NCBI RefSeq assembly: GCF_005517195.1 | Contig: NZ_CP040244.1 | Coordinates: 6,776,001 to 6,840,000 of the forward strand | Length of the DNA: 64,000 nt | Reading direction: 5' to 3' | Source of the DNA: Streptomyces vilmorinianum | GTDB lineage: Bacteria > Actinomycetota > Actinomycetes > Streptomycetales > Streptomycetaceae | Shown: in pieces, positions 31,588 through 41,169 of the stretch | Numbering within the stretch: position 1 is the first letter of the stretch | Layout of the letters: every line of letters starts with the position of its first letter | Notes under the pieces: model-generated | The model's database searches: none | Seen by the model: only the letters and a program-made list of their open reading frames with translations | Told to the model about the DNA's origin: nothing | Made by a program: the position numbers and the translations under genes

Positions 31588-33021
31588 CTACGACATCACG
31601 TCCCGCCACGCGTCCGGCAGCGCCGCCGCGACGTCTCCCGCCGCGATCGGCGCGCCCGCCGACGACCGGCGCGCCGCCAGGCCGTGGAGGTAGGCGGCCA
31701 CCGAGCCCGCGTCCAGCGCGCGCAGGCCCGACGCCAGCAGGGACCCCGCGAGGCCCGACAGCACGTCCCCGCTGCCCGCCGTCGCCAGCCAGGACGTGCC
31801 CGTCGGGTTCACCCGGACCGGCCCGCGCCCCCCGGCCTCCGCCACCAGCGTCGTCGAGCCCTTGAGCAGCACCGTCGCCCCGTAACGCGCCGCCAGCTCC
31901 CGTACCGCCGCGAGCCGTTCCCTCTCCACCGACTCCCTCGCGACGCCCAGCAGCGCCGCCGCCTCCCCCGCGTGCGGGGTGAGCAGCGTGGGGGCCGTAC
32001 GTCCGCGCACCACCGCCGCGTCCAGGTCCCGCAGTCCGTCGGCGTCCACCAGGACCGGTACGTCCGAGGCGAGGACGTCCGCGACCCCCGGCCCGTCGCC
32101 GAGCCCCGGCCCCACCACCCAGGCCTGTACGCGCCCCGCCTTCCCCGGCGGCCCCGCGTGCACCAGCGTCTCCGGGAACCGCGCGATCACCGCGTCCCCG
32201 GCCGGACCGACGTACCGCACCGCGCCCGCCCCGCCCCGCAGCGCCCCGGCCACCGCGAGCACCGCCGCGCCCGGATAGCGCGCCGAGCCGGCGACCACGC
32301 CGACGACCCCCCGCCGGTACTTGTCGCTCTCCGCGCCCGGCACGGGCAACATCCCTGCCACGTCCTCGTGTTGGAGCGCCTGGAGCTCCGGCACGGACGG
32401 CAGGTGATCCCCGAGGCCGATGTCCACGAGCCGCAGCGCCCCCGCGTACTCGCGCGCCGGATCGACGAGGAGACCCGGCTTGTACGTCCCGAACGTCACC
32501 GTCGCGTCCGCCCGCAGCGCCTCCCCCGTGACCTCGCCCGAGTCCGCGTCCACGCCGCTCGGCAGGTCGACGGCGACCACGACCGCGTCCGAGCCGCGCG
32601 CCGCCCGCGCGACCGGGACGGCGTCCGGCCGCAGACCGCCGCTCCCGCCGATGCCGGTGATCCCGTCCAGGACGAGGTCGGCGACGGCCAGCGCCTCGAA
32701 CGGGTCGTCCGCCACCCGCCCGCCGGCCGCCAGCAGCGCCGCGAGCCCGCGCTCGTGGGCGCGCGGGCCGAGCAGGACGGCCGTCACGCCCGCCCCGCGC
32801 CGCGCGAGCCGCACGCCCGCGTAGAGGGCGTCGCCCCCGTTGTCCCCGCTGCCGACGAGGAGCACGACCCTCGCCCCGTACACATGGCCGCGCCCGAGGA
32901 GCGAGAAGCAGGCGGCGGCGAGCCCGGCCGCGGCCCGTTGCATGAGCGCGCCCTCGGGCAGCATCGCCATCAGTTCGGCCTCGGCGGCCCGTACGGTCTC
33001 CACGCGGTAAGCGGTACGCAT
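31588..33021 (-). CDS. nnr: Bifunctional NAD(P)H-hydrate epimerase and ADP-dependent dehydratase
   Basis: 477-residue fusion that repairs hydrated NAD(P)H. The N-terminal YjeF_N epimerase domain (1 to about 205) has VLLVGSGDNGGDALYAG; the C-terminal ribokinase-like dehydratase domain (about 225-477) has LLTPHAGEAAALLG and the catalytic TAGSGDVLSGLAG. Both active sites look intact. It lies 188 bp downstream of acpS. Confidence 0.94.
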   Translation of the reverse strand: MRTAYRVETVRAAEAELMAMLPEGALMQRAAAGLAAACFSLLGRGHVYGARVVLLVGSGDNGGDALYAGVRLARRGAGVTAVLLGPRAHERGLAALLAAGGRVADDPFEALAVADLVLDGITGIGGSGGLRPDAVPVARAARGSDAVVVAVDLPSGVDADSGEVTGEALRADATVTFGTYKPGLLVDPAREYAGALRLVDIGLGDHLPSVPELQALQHEDVAGMLPVPGAESDKYRRGVVGVVAGSARYPGAAVLAVAGALRGGAGAVRYVGPAGDAVIARFPETLVHAGPPGKAGRVQAWVVGPGLGDGPGVADVLASDVPVLVDADGLRDLDAAVVRGRTAPTLLTPHAGEAAALLGVARESVERERLAAVRELAARYGATVLLKGSTTLVAEAGGRGPVRVNPTGTSWLATAGSGDVLSGLAGSLLASGLRALDAGSVAAYLHGLAARRSSAGAPIAAGDVAAALPDAWRDVMS

Positions 33022-33130
33022 GGTCCGCAGTCTGCCGCACGCCCCAAGCCGCCGCCCGGGGGCCGTACGGAGCAGGGCGGCCGGTGGTCCGGGGCACGGA
33101 GGCCGCCGCCGGACCGGCCGCCGACGACGG

Positions 33131-33157
33131 TCCTGCCGGTCCTGCCGGTCCTGCCGG
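33131..33157. repeat. 9-bp tandem repeat, three copies
   Basis: Three units of TCCTGCCGG in the 188-bp acpS-nnr gap, which otherwise shows no gene or clear signal. Probably slippage-derived. Confidence 0.8.
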
Positions 33158-33209
33158 TCGACTCCCGCGACGCACCGAGACCACCACCGCCCGCTGACCG
33201 CCCGGCGCT

Positions 33210-33578
33210 CTACCCCTCCGCGATCACCACCGCCGACGCCACCCCCGCGTCGTGGCTCAGCGAGACGTGCCAGTGGCGGACGCCCAGCTCGGCCGCCCGC
33301 GCCGCCACCGTGCCGCGTACGCGCAGCCGTGGCTGGCCGCTGTCCTCGACGTACACCTCGGCATCCGTCCAGTGCAGTCCGCCGGGCGCGCCGAGCGCCT
33401 TGGCCACCGCCTCCTTCGCGGCGAACCGCACCGCGAGGGAGGCGGTCCCGCGCCGCTCACCGCTCGGGAGCAGCAGCTCCCGCTCGATGAAGAGACGCTG
33501 AAGCAGCCCCGGCGTCCGTTCGATCGACGCGGCAAAGCGGTCGATCTCCGCCACGTCGATCCCCACCCCGATGATCAT
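33210..33578 (-). CDS. acpS: Holo-[acyl-carrier-protein] synthase
   Basis: AcpS-type phosphopantetheinyl transferase of 122 residues that activates acyl carrier protein for fatty-acid synthesis. The magnesium and CoA site motifs are IGVGIDVAEIDRF (Asp8) and RFAAKEAVAKALG (Glu near 58). It lies four bases downstream of glmS and should share its transcript. Confidence 0.95.
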   Translation of the reverse strand: MIIGVGIDVAEIDRFAASIERTPGLLQRLFIERELLLPSGERRGTASLAVRFAAKEAVAKALGAPGGLHWTDAEVYVEDSGQPRLRVRGTVAARAAELGVRHWHVSLSHDAGVASAVVIAEG

Positions 33579-33582
33579 TCGC

Positions 33583-35430
33583 TCACTCCACGGTCACAGA
33601 TTTCGCCAGGTTCCGCGGCTGGTCCACCTCGTTGCCGCGCGCCGTCGCGAGTTCGCACGCGAAGACCTGCAGCGGCACGGTGGAGACCAGCGGCTGGAGC
33701 AGCGTAGGCGTTACCGGGATGCGGATGAGATGGTCGGCGTACGGGGCGACGGCCTCGTCGCCCTCCTCCGCGATCACGATCGTCCGCGCCCCGCGCGCCC
33801 GGATCTCCTGGATGTTCGAGACGATCTTGTCGTGCAGGACGGACCGCCCGCGCGGCGACGGCACGACCACCACGACCGGCATGTCCTCCTCGATGAGCGC
33901 GATCGGCCCGTGCTTCAGCTCGCCCGCCGCGAAGCCCTCGGCGTGCATGTACGCCAGCTCCTTCAGCTTCAGCGCGCCCTCCAGGGCCACCGGGTAGCCG
34001 ACGTGCCGGCCGAGGAACAGCACCGTGTTCTTGTCGGCGAGCGAACGGGCCAGCGCGCGTACCGGCTCCATCGTCTCCAGGACCCGCTCGACCTCGTCGG
34101 CGATCCGGGCGAGCTCCCCGATCACCGCGTGGATCTCGTCGCCCCACTTCGTCCCGCGCACCTGCCCCAGATACAGCGCCAGCAGATAGCAGGCCACGAG
34201 CTGCGTCAGGAAGGCCTTCGTGGACGCGACGGCGACCTCGGGCCCGGCGTGCGTGTACAGCACGGCGTCCGATTCCCTCGGGATCGTCGAACCGTTCGTG
34301 TTGCAGACGGCGAGCACCTTCGCGCCCTGCTCGCGCGCGTGCCGCAGCGCCATGAGGGTGTCCATCGTCTCGCCGGACTGCGAGATCGCGATGACGAGGG
34401 TCCGCTGGCCGAGGATCGGGTCGCGGTAGCGGAACTCGCTGGCCAGCTCCACCTCGCAGGGGATCCTGGCCCAGTGCTCGATGGCGTACTTCGCGATCAT
34501 CCCGGCATGGAAGGCCGTGCCGCACGCGATGATGACGATCTTGTCGGCCTCGCGCAGGACGGCGTCGGGGATGCGCACCTCGTCGAGCCGCAGATGCCCC
34601 TCTGCGTCGATCCGGCCGAGAAGCGTATCGGCGACGGCCTTGGGCTGCTCGGCGATCTCCTTGAGCATGAAGTAGTCGTAGCCGCCCTTCTCGGCGGCCG
34701 AGGCGTCCCAGTCCACGTGGTACGCCCGTACGTCGGCGGGGGCGCCGGCGAAGTCGGTGACCTCGACGCCCTCCCGGGACAGCTCGACGACCTGGTCCTG
34801 CCCCAGCTCGATCGCGGACCGGGTGTGCGCGATGAAGGCGGCCACGTCCGAGGCGAGGAAGAACTCCCCCTCGCCGACACCCACCACCAGCGGCGAGTTC
34901 CGCCGGGCGCCGACCACGACATCAGGCTGGTCCGCGTGTACGGCGACCAGCGTGAACGCCCCGTCGAGCCGCCGGCACACGAGCCGCATCGACTCCGCCA
35001 GGTCGCCGCAGGAGGAGAACTGCTCGGCGAGCAGATGGGCCACGACCTCGGTGTCCGTCTCGGACGCCAGGTCGTGCCCACGCTCCTCCAGCTCGGCCCT
35101 GAGGGCGGCGAAGTTCTCGATGATCCCGTTGTGGACGACGGCCACGCGGCCCGCGTTGTCGAGATGCGGGTGCGCGTTGGCGTCGGTCGGCCCGCCGTGG
35201 GTGGCCCAGCGGGTGTGTCCGATACCGGTGGAGCCGCTCGGCAGCGGCCGGTCCACCAGCTCCTTCTCCAGGTTGACGAGCTTGCCCGCCTTCTTCGCCG
35301 CGGCCAGTCCCCCGTCGGAGAGCACCGCGACGCCGGCCGAGTCGTAGCCCCGGTACTCGAGCCGCTTGAGGCCCGCGATCACCACATCAAGCGCCGACTG
35401 CCCGCCGACGTAACCCACGATTCCGCACAT
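33583..35430 (-). CDS. glmS: Glutamine-fructose-6-phosphate aminotransferase
   Basis: Makes glucosamine-6-phosphate, first step to UDP-GlcNAc and peptidoglycan. 615 residues: an N-terminal glutaminase with nucleophile Cys2 (MCGIVGYVG) and two SIS sugar-isomerase domains, with SQSGETMDTLMAL near 350 and the C-terminal QVFACELATARGNEVDQPRN, ending in KSVTVE. No ribozyme-like leader is evident upstream. glmM, for the next step, lies 3 kb away. Confidence 0.96.
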   Translation of the reverse strand: MCGIVGYVGGQSALDVVIAGLKRLEYRGYDSAGVAVLSDGGLAAAKKAGKLVNLEKELVDRPLPSGSTGIGHTRWATHGGPTDANAHPHLDNAGRVAVVHNGIIENFAALRAELEERGHDLASETDTEVVAHLLAEQFSSCGDLAESMRLVCRRLDGAFTLVAVHADQPDVVVGARRNSPLVVGVGEGEFFLASDVAAFIAHTRSAIELGQDQVVELSREGVEVTDFAGAPADVRAYHVDWDASAAEKGGYDYFMLKEIAEQPKAVADTLLGRIDAEGHLRLDEVRIPDAVLREADKIVIIACGTAFHAGMIAKYAIEHWARIPCEVELASEFRYRDPILGQRTLVIAISQSGETMDTLMALRHAREQGAKVLAVCNTNGSTIPRESDAVLYTHAGPEVAVASTKAFLTQLVACYLLALYLGQVRGTKWGDEIHAVIGELARIADEVERVLETMEPVRALARSLADKNTVLFLGRHVGYPVALEGALKLKELAYMHAEGFAAGELKHGPIALIEEDMPVVVVVPSPRGRSVLHDKIVSNIQEIRARGARTIVIAEEGDEAVAPYADHLIRIPVTPTLLQPLVSTVPLQVFACELATARGNEVDQPRNLAKSVTVE

Positions 35431-35469
35431 GGCGGCAGCCTACGACCGAAGGCGCCCGTGGGACCGGAC

Positions 35470-36234
35470 TCAGCCCAGCTTGGCGGCCTGCGCGTCGATG
35501 ACGGCCTGGGGCAGCTCCTTGACCTTGCCGCCGAGGCTGAGGGTGGAGAGGGAGGCCAGCGTGTTGCCCTTACGGAAGGCCACCACGTTGGTGATGAACG
35601 GCTTGCCGTCCATGTCGGTGATGACGGTGAAGGCCACCGACTCCTCACCGGCGGTGACGCTCTCCGGAGTGACCTTGTGGATCGTCGTCTTCTCGCCGCC
35701 GCCGATCAGCGTGAAGCCGCCCGCGCACTCCGCACCGGCCTTCTTCAGCGAGGCGAACGCGTCGTGCGCCCCGCTCCCGTCGTACGAGCCGAGGGTGACA
35801 GCCGTCACCGGGGCGGCGAGCGCGCCCAGGGCCTCCTCGGGCGAGGCGGTGGCACCGCTCGTCTTCGGCACCTCGATGGCCTTGCGCTGCACGCTGGCGC
35901 CCGGCGTCCCGGTCGCGACGAACGACATGGCGTCGGCGAGCGGCTTGCAGCCGGGCTTGTCCGTGGTGACGTCACCGGACTTCACCACATCGGCGGGCTT
36001 GGCCTTCTGCACCTGGTGGCCCTTGAGATCGGCCTGCTCGACGATCAGCTTCTCCAGCTCGGCGACGGACAGCGCCTTCGCATCGGGCACGGCGGACGTG
36101 GCGGACGCGGACGCCTTGGGGGCGTCCTTCCCCTTGTCGCCGCTCTCCTCCTTCGCGCCGCTGCAGGCGGTGAGCAGCAGCGCGAGCGAGACGGCGGTGG
36201 CGGCGGCTGCCGCGGTTCCCTTGGACGTACGCAT
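35470..36234 (-). CDS. Secreted lipoprotein of unknown function
   Basis: 254 residues with a clear lipoprotein signal (AVSLALLLTAC, lipobox Cys near residue 24), a Lys/Asp/Ala-rich linker and a soluble domain from about residue 50. Three Cys occur in the mature part. Segments such as VAFRKGNTLASLSTLSL recall the lipid-binding LppX/LprG-like or sensor-like lipoproteins of actinobacteria, but I do not recognise the family. It lies 39 bp upstream of glmS on the same strand. Confidence 0.8.
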   Translation of the reverse strand: MRTSKGTAAAAATAVSLALLLTACSGAKEESGDKGKDAPKASASATSAVPDAKALSVAELEKLIVEQADLKGHQVQKAKPADVVKSGDVTTDKPGCKPLADAMSFVATGTPGASVQRKAIEVPKTSGATASPEEALGALAAPVTAVTLGSYDGSGAHDAFASLKKAGAECAGGFTLIGGGEKTTIHKVTPESVTAGEESVAFTVITDMDGKPFITNVVAFRKGNTLASLSTLSLGGKVKELPQAVIDAQAAKLG

Positions 36235-36407
36235 GGCGGTGTGACCTTCTGTCCTCTACTGCCGCACCTGGGCGGCGTCCCCCCGCGCGAAGTCCACAGC
36301 CCACGCGGGCAATCTGCATGATCACCCTAGAGCGGAGGTCCGACAACGGGTTTTCGCGTGACCGACCCCACCCCCCACAATCCCCCCGCACCCCCGACAA
36401 TGGCGGG

Positions 36408-37421
36408 GTGATCACTTCGCCGCCACGAAGCCCCCACGGCAACGGCAGCCCCAAGGGCAACGGCAACGGCCAGCGCCGTGCCGAGGCCACGCCGTACGTC
36501 GACCTCACCCGGGCCGAGTGGAGCGCGCTGCGGGACAAGACGCCGCTGCCGCTCTCCGCCGACGAGGTCGAGCGGCTGCGCGGGCTCGGCGACGTCATCG
36601 ACCTCGACGAGGTCCGGGACGTCTATCTGCCGCTGTCCCGGCTGCTCAATCTGTACGTCCAGGCCACCAGCGGCCTGCGGGGCGCGCTCAACACGTTCCT
36701 CGGGGAGCGGGGGGAGCAGCGCGGCACCCCCTTCGTCATAGGCGTCGCCGGCTCCGTCGCCGTCGGCAAGTCCACCGTGGCCCGTCTCCTCCAGGCGCTG
36801 CTCGCCCGCTGGCCGGAGCACCCGCGCGTGGAGCTCGTCACCACCGACGGCTTCCTCTACCCGATGGAGGAGCTGAAGGCGCGCGGTCTGACGTCCCGCA
36901 AGGGCTTCCCGGAGTCGTACGACCGTCGCGCGCTGACCCGGTTCGTCGCCGACATCAAGGCCGGCAAGGACGAGGTCACCGCCCCGGTCTACTCCCACCT
37001 GATCTACGACATCGTGCCCGGCGAGCGGCTCGTCGTGCGCCGCCCCGACATCCTGATCGTCGAGGGGCTCAACGTCCTGCAGCCGGCGCTGCCCGGCAAG
37101 GACGGCCGCACGCGGGTCGGGCTCGCCGACTACTTCGACTTCTCGGTGTACGTGGACGCCCGGCCCGAGGACATCGAGCGCTGGTACCTCAACCGCTTCC
37201 GCAAGCTGCGCGAGACGGCGTTCCAGAACCCGTTCTCGTACTTCCAGCGCTACACGCAGGTCTCCGAGGAGGAGGCCCTGGAGTACGCCCGCACGATGTG
37301 GCGGACCATCAACAAGCCGAACCTGCTGGAGAATGTGGCCCCGACCCGCGGCCGCGCGACCCTCGTCGTGCGCAAGGGTCCCGACCACAAGGTCCAGCGC
37401 CTCTCCCTGCGCAAACTCTGA
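36408..37421 (+). CDS. coaA: Type I pantothenate kinase
   Basis: Phosphorylates pantothenate in CoA synthesis; 337 residues of the bacterial CoaA type. Walker A is GVAGSVAVGKSTVARLL near residue 110; TTDGFLYPMEELKARGLTSR and FPESYDRRAL follow, and SVYVDARPEDIERWYLNRF is typical. The first 25 residues are a low-complexity Gly/Asn/Pro tail. The GTG at 36408 has no ribosome-binding site but a GACAAT box six bases upstream (36396-36401), so leaderless translation is likely. Confidence 0.94.
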   Translation: MITSPPRSPHGNGSPKGNGNGQRRAEATPYVDLTRAEWSALRDKTPLPLSADEVERLRGLGDVIDLDEVRDVYLPLSRLLNLYVQATSGLRGALNTFLGERGEQRGTPFVIGVAGSVAVGKSTVARLLQALLARWPEHPRVELVTTDGFLYPMEELKARGLTSRKGFPESYDRRALTRFVADIKAGKDEVTAPVYSHLIYDIVPGERLVVRRPDILIVEGLNVLQPALPGKDGRTRVGLADYFDFSVYVDARPEDIERWYLNRFRKLRETAFQNPFSYFQRYTQVSEEEALEYARTMWRTINKPNLLENVAPTRGRATLVVRKGPDHKVQRLSLRKL

Positions 37422-37439
37422 GTCGGAGGAGCCCCGACC

Positions 37440-38369
37440 GTGCTGCACATGCGCCTGATCGTCCCGGCCGATCGCACGGACGAGGTCGTCCGTGCGATCA
37501 GGACGACGGTGGGGACGACGCATCTGGCCGTCCTGGCGGGCGCCGCGCGCGAGCCGGCCGGCGATCTCGTCCTGTGCGACGTGGCGCGCGAGGCGGCCGA
37601 GGGACTCATCGGCGACCTGCGGGCGATGGGGATCGACCACCTCGGTTCGATCGCCGTCGAGAACATCGAGCTGTCGCTCTCCGAGAGCGCCGAGAAGGCC
37701 GAGAAGAGGGCGCCGGGCGACGCCGCGGACGCGGTGCTGTGGGAGCAGTTGGAGGAGGCGACCCAGGAGGAGTCGACGCTCAGCGTCACGTACGTCGCGT
37801 TCCTGTCGGTCGCGCTGATGCTCGCCGCGTGCGGTGTGATGCTCGACAACGCGGTTCTCGTCGTGGGCGCGATGGCGGTGGGACCGGAGTTCGGCCCGCT
37901 GGCCGGCATCTCCACGGCCCTGGTGCAGCGGGCACCTCACCTGGTGCTGCGCTCGCTGGCGGCCCTGCTCGTGGGCTTCGCCGCGGCGATGGCCCTGACG
38001 GCCGGGTTCACCTGGTTCATGGACGTGCTCGGGCTCTTCGACCGCGACATGATCGAGGCGGACCGCCCGAACACTGCCTTCATCTTCGACCCGGACTGGA
38101 TGTCCTTCGTCGTCGGCCTCCTGGCCGGCATCGCGGGGACCCTCTCGCTGACCTCGTCGAAGTCGGGCGCGCTGATCGGCGTGGCGATCTCGGTGACGAC
38201 GGTCCCGGCCGCGGCGAACGCGGCGGCGGCCTTCGCGTACACGGACTACGGCCAATTCTGGGGTTCGACCGAGCAGTTGCTGACGAACCTCGGCGCGATC
38301 GTGCTCTCGGGGACGCTCACGCTCCTGGCCCAGAAGTTCTTCTGGGCCAGGAGCCGCGCCCGCGCCTGA
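37440..38369 (+). CDS. DUF389 membrane protein
   Basis: 309 residues. An N-terminal ferredoxin-like cytoplasmic domain (about 1-85, MRLIVPADRTDEVVRAIR) is followed by about five membrane helices; VLVVGAMAVGPEFGPLAGIS in the first helical pair and LLAGIAGTLSLTSSKSGALI are DUF389 hallmarks. Function unknown. The GTG start follows GGAGG and the gene lies 18 bp after coaA, so the two are probably co-transcribed. Confidence 0.9.
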   Translation: MLHMRLIVPADRTDEVVRAIRTTVGTTHLAVLAGAAREPAGDLVLCDVAREAAEGLIGDLRAMGIDHLGSIAVENIELSLSESAEKAEKRAPGDAADAVLWEQLEEATQEESTLSVTYVAFLSVALMLAACGVMLDNAVLVVGAMAVGPEFGPLAGISTALVQRAPHLVLRSLAALLVGFAAAMALTAGFTWFMDVLGLFDRDMIEADRPNTAFIFDPDWMSFVVGLLAGIAGTLSLTSSKSGALIGVAISVTTVPAAANAAAAFAYTDYGQFWGSTEQLLTNLGAIVLSGTLTLLAQKFFWARSRARA

Positions 38370-38412
38370 CCGACTGCCCGGCAGGCCGCCTGACGGACCG
38401 CCTGGCCGACCG

Positions 38413-39771
38413 TCAGCCCAGGGCCGACTTCACCACGTCCGCGAGACGGCCGGCCACGGACCGCGCCTGCTCGATGTCGGCGGCCTCGACCATCACCCGT
38501 ACGAGCGGCTCCGTGCCCGAGGGGCGCAGCAGCACCCGGCCGGTGGAGCCCAGTTCGCGCTCGGCTTCGGTCACGGCCGCCGCCAGCTCGCCGGAGGTCT
38601 TCACCCGGGACTTGTCGACGTCGGGCACGTTGATGAGGACCTGCGGCAGCCGCTCCATCACGGAGGCCAGCTCCGCGAGCGACCGGCCGGTGGCCGCGAC
38701 GCGGGCCGCCAGCATCAGGCCGGTCAGCGTGCCGTCGCCAGTGGTGGCGTGGTCGAGCACGATCACGTGCCCGGACTGCTCGCCGCCCAGCGCGTAGCCG
38801 TGCTCCTTCATCGACTCCAGGACGTACCGGTCGCCGACCGCCGTCTGGACCAGGTTCAGCCCCTCGCGCTCCATGGCGAGCTTGAAGCCGAGGTTGGACA
38901 TCACGGTCGCGACGACGGTGTCGCCGCGCAGCGTCCCGGCCTCGCGCATGGCGAGCGCCAGCACGGCGAGGATCTGGTCGCCGTCGACCTCGTTGCCCGC
39001 GCCGTCCACGGCCAGGCAGCGGTCCGCGTCGCCGTCGTGGGCGATGCCGAAGTCCGCGCCGTGCTCGACGACCGCGGCCTTCAGGAGCCCCAGGTGGGTG
39101 GAGCCGCAGCCGTCGTTGATGTTGAGGCCGTCCGGCTCGGCGCCGATGGTGACGACCTGGGCACCGGCCCGGGAGAACGCCTCGGGCGACACGTGCGAGG
39201 CGGCACCGTGCGCCTCGTCGAGGACGACCTTCAGTCCGTCGAGCCGGTTCGGCAGGACGGCGATGAGGTGGGCGACGTACTTGTCGAAGCCCTCGTCGTA
39301 GTCACGGACCCGGCCGACACCGGCGCCGGTCGGCCGCTCCCACGGGGCACCGGTGCGGTGCTCCTCGTAGACGGACTCGATCCGGTCCTCGAGATCGTCG
39401 GCGAGCTTGTGGCCGCCGCGGGCGAAGAACTTGATGCCGTTGTCGGGCATCGCGTTGTGGCTGGCGGAGAGCATCACACCGAGGTCGGCGCCGAGCGCTC
39501 CGGTGAGATAGGCCACAGCCGGGGTGGGCAGCACGCCGACGCGCAGCACGTCCACGCCCGCGCTCGCGAGGCCCGCCACGACGGCGGCCTCCAGGAACTC
39601 TCCCGACGCACGCGGGTCACGCCCGACCACCGCGGTCGGCCGATGGCCCTCAAAGGTCCCCGCCTCGGCGAGCACATGCGCCGCCGCGACCGACAGGCCG
39701 AGCGCGAGCTCCGCCGTCAGATCCGCGTTGGCAACACCGCGTACACCGTCCGTGCCGAAGAGTCGTCCCAC
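38413..39771 (-). CDS. glmM: Phosphoglucosamine mutase
   Basis: Converts glucosamine-6-phosphate to glucosamine-1-phosphate for UDP-GlcNAc. 452 residues. The phosphoserine loop is VMLSASHNAMPDNGIKFF near 100-117, the metal loop DGDADRCLAVD near 244, the sugar loop GGEQSGHV and the phosphate loop RPSGTEPLVRVM near 425. It follows rpsI on the same strand but is separated from it by a strong terminator, so it likely has its own promoter in 39772-39870. Confidence 0.96.
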   Translation of the reverse strand: MGRLFGTDGVRGVANADLTAELALGLSVAAAHVLAEAGTFEGHRPTAVVGRDPRASGEFLEAAVVAGLASAGVDVLRVGVLPTPAVAYLTGALGADLGVMLSASHNAMPDNGIKFFARGGHKLADDLEDRIESVYEEHRTGAPWERPTGAGVGRVRDYDEGFDKYVAHLIAVLPNRLDGLKVVLDEAHGAASHVSPEAFSRAGAQVVTIGAEPDGLNINDGCGSTHLGLLKAAVVEHGADFGIAHDGDADRCLAVDGAGNEVDGDQILAVLALAMREAGTLRGDTVVATVMSNLGFKLAMEREGLNLVQTAVGDRYVLESMKEHGYALGGEQSGHVIVLDHATTGDGTLTGLMLAARVAATGRSLAELASVMERLPQVLINVPDVDKSRVKTSGELAAAVTEAERELGSTGRVLLRPSGTEPLVRVMVEAADIEQARSVAGRLADVVKSALG

Positions 39772-39870
39772 AGCTGTCCTCCGAAACTGCTCCGTAAATG
39801 CGATCCCCTGAGCGCCTGATGCCCGTTTTCACGCCAAAGCTGCCCAGAAAGGCCTCAGGGGGAGGAAAAG

Positions 39871-39913
39871 ACGTACGCCCCGGCAGCACGGGCAGTGCCG
39901 CCGGGGCGTACGT
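39871..39913 (-). terminator. Terminator of the rplM-rpsI operon
   Basis: A perfect 14-bp stem (39871-39884 with 39900-39913) around a 15-nt loop begins 22 bp after the rpsI stop codon. Confidence 0.85.
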
Positions 39914-39935
39914 GCAAAGCAGGTCGAGCAGGCGA

Positions 39936-40454
39936 TTAGCGCTTGCTGTACTGCGGGGCCTTGCGGGCCTTCTTGAGACCGGCCTTCTTGCGCTCGACCG
40001 CACGGTCGTCGCGGGAGAGGAAGCCGGCCTTCTTCAGCGGACCGCGGTTGTTCTCCACGTCCGCCTCGTTCAGCGCGCGGGCCACGCCGAGGCGCAGGGC
40101 GCCGGCCTGACCCGAGACGCCGCCACCCGAGATGCGGGCGATGACGTCGTAGCGGTTGTCGAGCTCGAGCACCTTGAAGGGCTCGTTGACTTCCTGCTGG
40201 TGCACCTTGTTCGGGAAGTAGTCCTCGAGGGTGCGACCGTTGATCTTCCACTTGCCGGTGCCCGGAACGATCCGGACGCGGGCGATGGCGTTCTTGCGAC
40301 GGCCCAGGCCGGCGGCCGGCTGCGGCTCGCCGAAGCGGGAAGCCAGGGACTCCGAGGTGTACTCACCCTCGACGGGGACCTCGGACTCGAAGGTGGTGAC
40401 CTCGGCGTAGGTCTCCTCGCCCTCGATGGGGCTCTCAACAGTGGTCTCGGCCAC
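39936..40454 (-). CDS. rpsI: 30S ribosomal protein S9
   Basis: 172 residues with the family core GRRKNAIARVRIVPGTGKW and the C-terminal tail ARKAPQYSKR that reaches the P-site tRNA. The first 45 residues are an acidic extension common in actinobacteria. It lies 44 bp downstream of rplM, the conserved pair. Confidence 0.97.
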   Translation of the reverse strand: MAETTVESPIEGEETYAEVTTFESEVPVEGEYTSESLASRFGEPQPAAGLGRRKNAIARVRIVPGTGKWKINGRTLEDYFPNKVHQQEVNEPFKVLELDNRYDVIARISGGGVSGQAGALRLGVARALNEADVENNRGPLKKAGFLSRDDRAVERKKAGLKKARKAPQYSKR

Positions 40455-40498
40455 GATTCTCCTCAGATTTCTTTCGTTCTTAGGGGGTGTGGCCGGAA

Positions 40499-40942
40499 CT
40501 ACTGCGCGACCTGGGTGATCTCGAACGGGACCGGCTGCTGGGCAGCGTGCGGGTGGTTCTCGCCCGCGTAGACCTTCAGCTTCGAGAGCATCTGACGGCC
40601 CAGGGAGTTCTTGGGGATCATGCCCTTGATGGCCTTCTCGACGGCCTTCTCGGGGTTCTTGTCCAGAAGCTCGTCGTAGCGGACGGAGCGCAGACCACCC
40701 GGGTAACCGGAGTGGCGGTACGCCATCTTCTGGGTCTTCTTGTTGCCGGACAGGTGCACCTTGTCAGCGTTGATGATGATGACAAAGTCGCCCATGTCCA
40801 TGTGGGGGGCGTAGACGGGCTTGTGCTTGCCTCGCAGGAGGTTCGCGGCCGTGGTCGCCAGACGGCCCAGGACAACGTCCTGCGCGTCGATGATGTGCCA
40901 CTGGCGAGTGACATCGCCGGGCTTGGGGCTGTACGTACGCAC
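40499..40942 (-). CDS. rplM: 50S ribosomal protein L13
   Basis: 147 residues with RQWHIIDAQDVVLGRLATTA and the signature MIPKNSLGRQMLSKLKVYAG. First gene of the rplM-rpsI operon. The 227-bp upstream gap to the ABC-F gene must hold its promoter; it is notably AT-rich around 41090-41125, but no box is assigned. Confidence 0.97.
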   Translation of the reverse strand: MRTYSPKPGDVTRQWHIIDAQDVVLGRLATTAANLLRGKHKPVYAPHMDMGDFVIIINADKVHLSGNKKTQKMAYRHSGYPGGLRSVRYDELLDKNPEKAVEKAIKGMIPKNSLGRQMLSKLKVYAGENHPHAAQQPVPFEITQVAQ

Positions 40943-41169
40943 TTCGTAGCCTTCGCTTCTTCAGTGGATGGAGTCCAGACACACCTGAAGCGATCATGCA
41001 GCTGGGGCCTGCACTGCCGGGAACACTGCCCGTATGCGAGCCACTGGTAACTGCTCCAGGGAACTTACGTAAGGGCCCTTCGCACGAGAACGACGAGGCC
41101 AATACGCATAACAAACCGCAACAGTACCCGCGCCGCCCCCGACGGGTCAAAACGCCGCGAGACACCAGG

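Noticed and set aside
35431..35469. glmS ribozyme upstream of glmS
   Set aside because: The 39-bp gap to the lipoprotein gene is far too short and no ribozyme core is present.
36235..36407. Riboswitch before coaA
   Set aside because: The 173-bp gap is mostly C-rich runs with no conserved fold recognised, and the coaA transcript may be leaderless.
37440..38369. Transposase- or phage-like origin of the DUF389 gene
   Set aside because: Base composition, spacing after coaA and family spread are those of an ordinary chromosomal gene.
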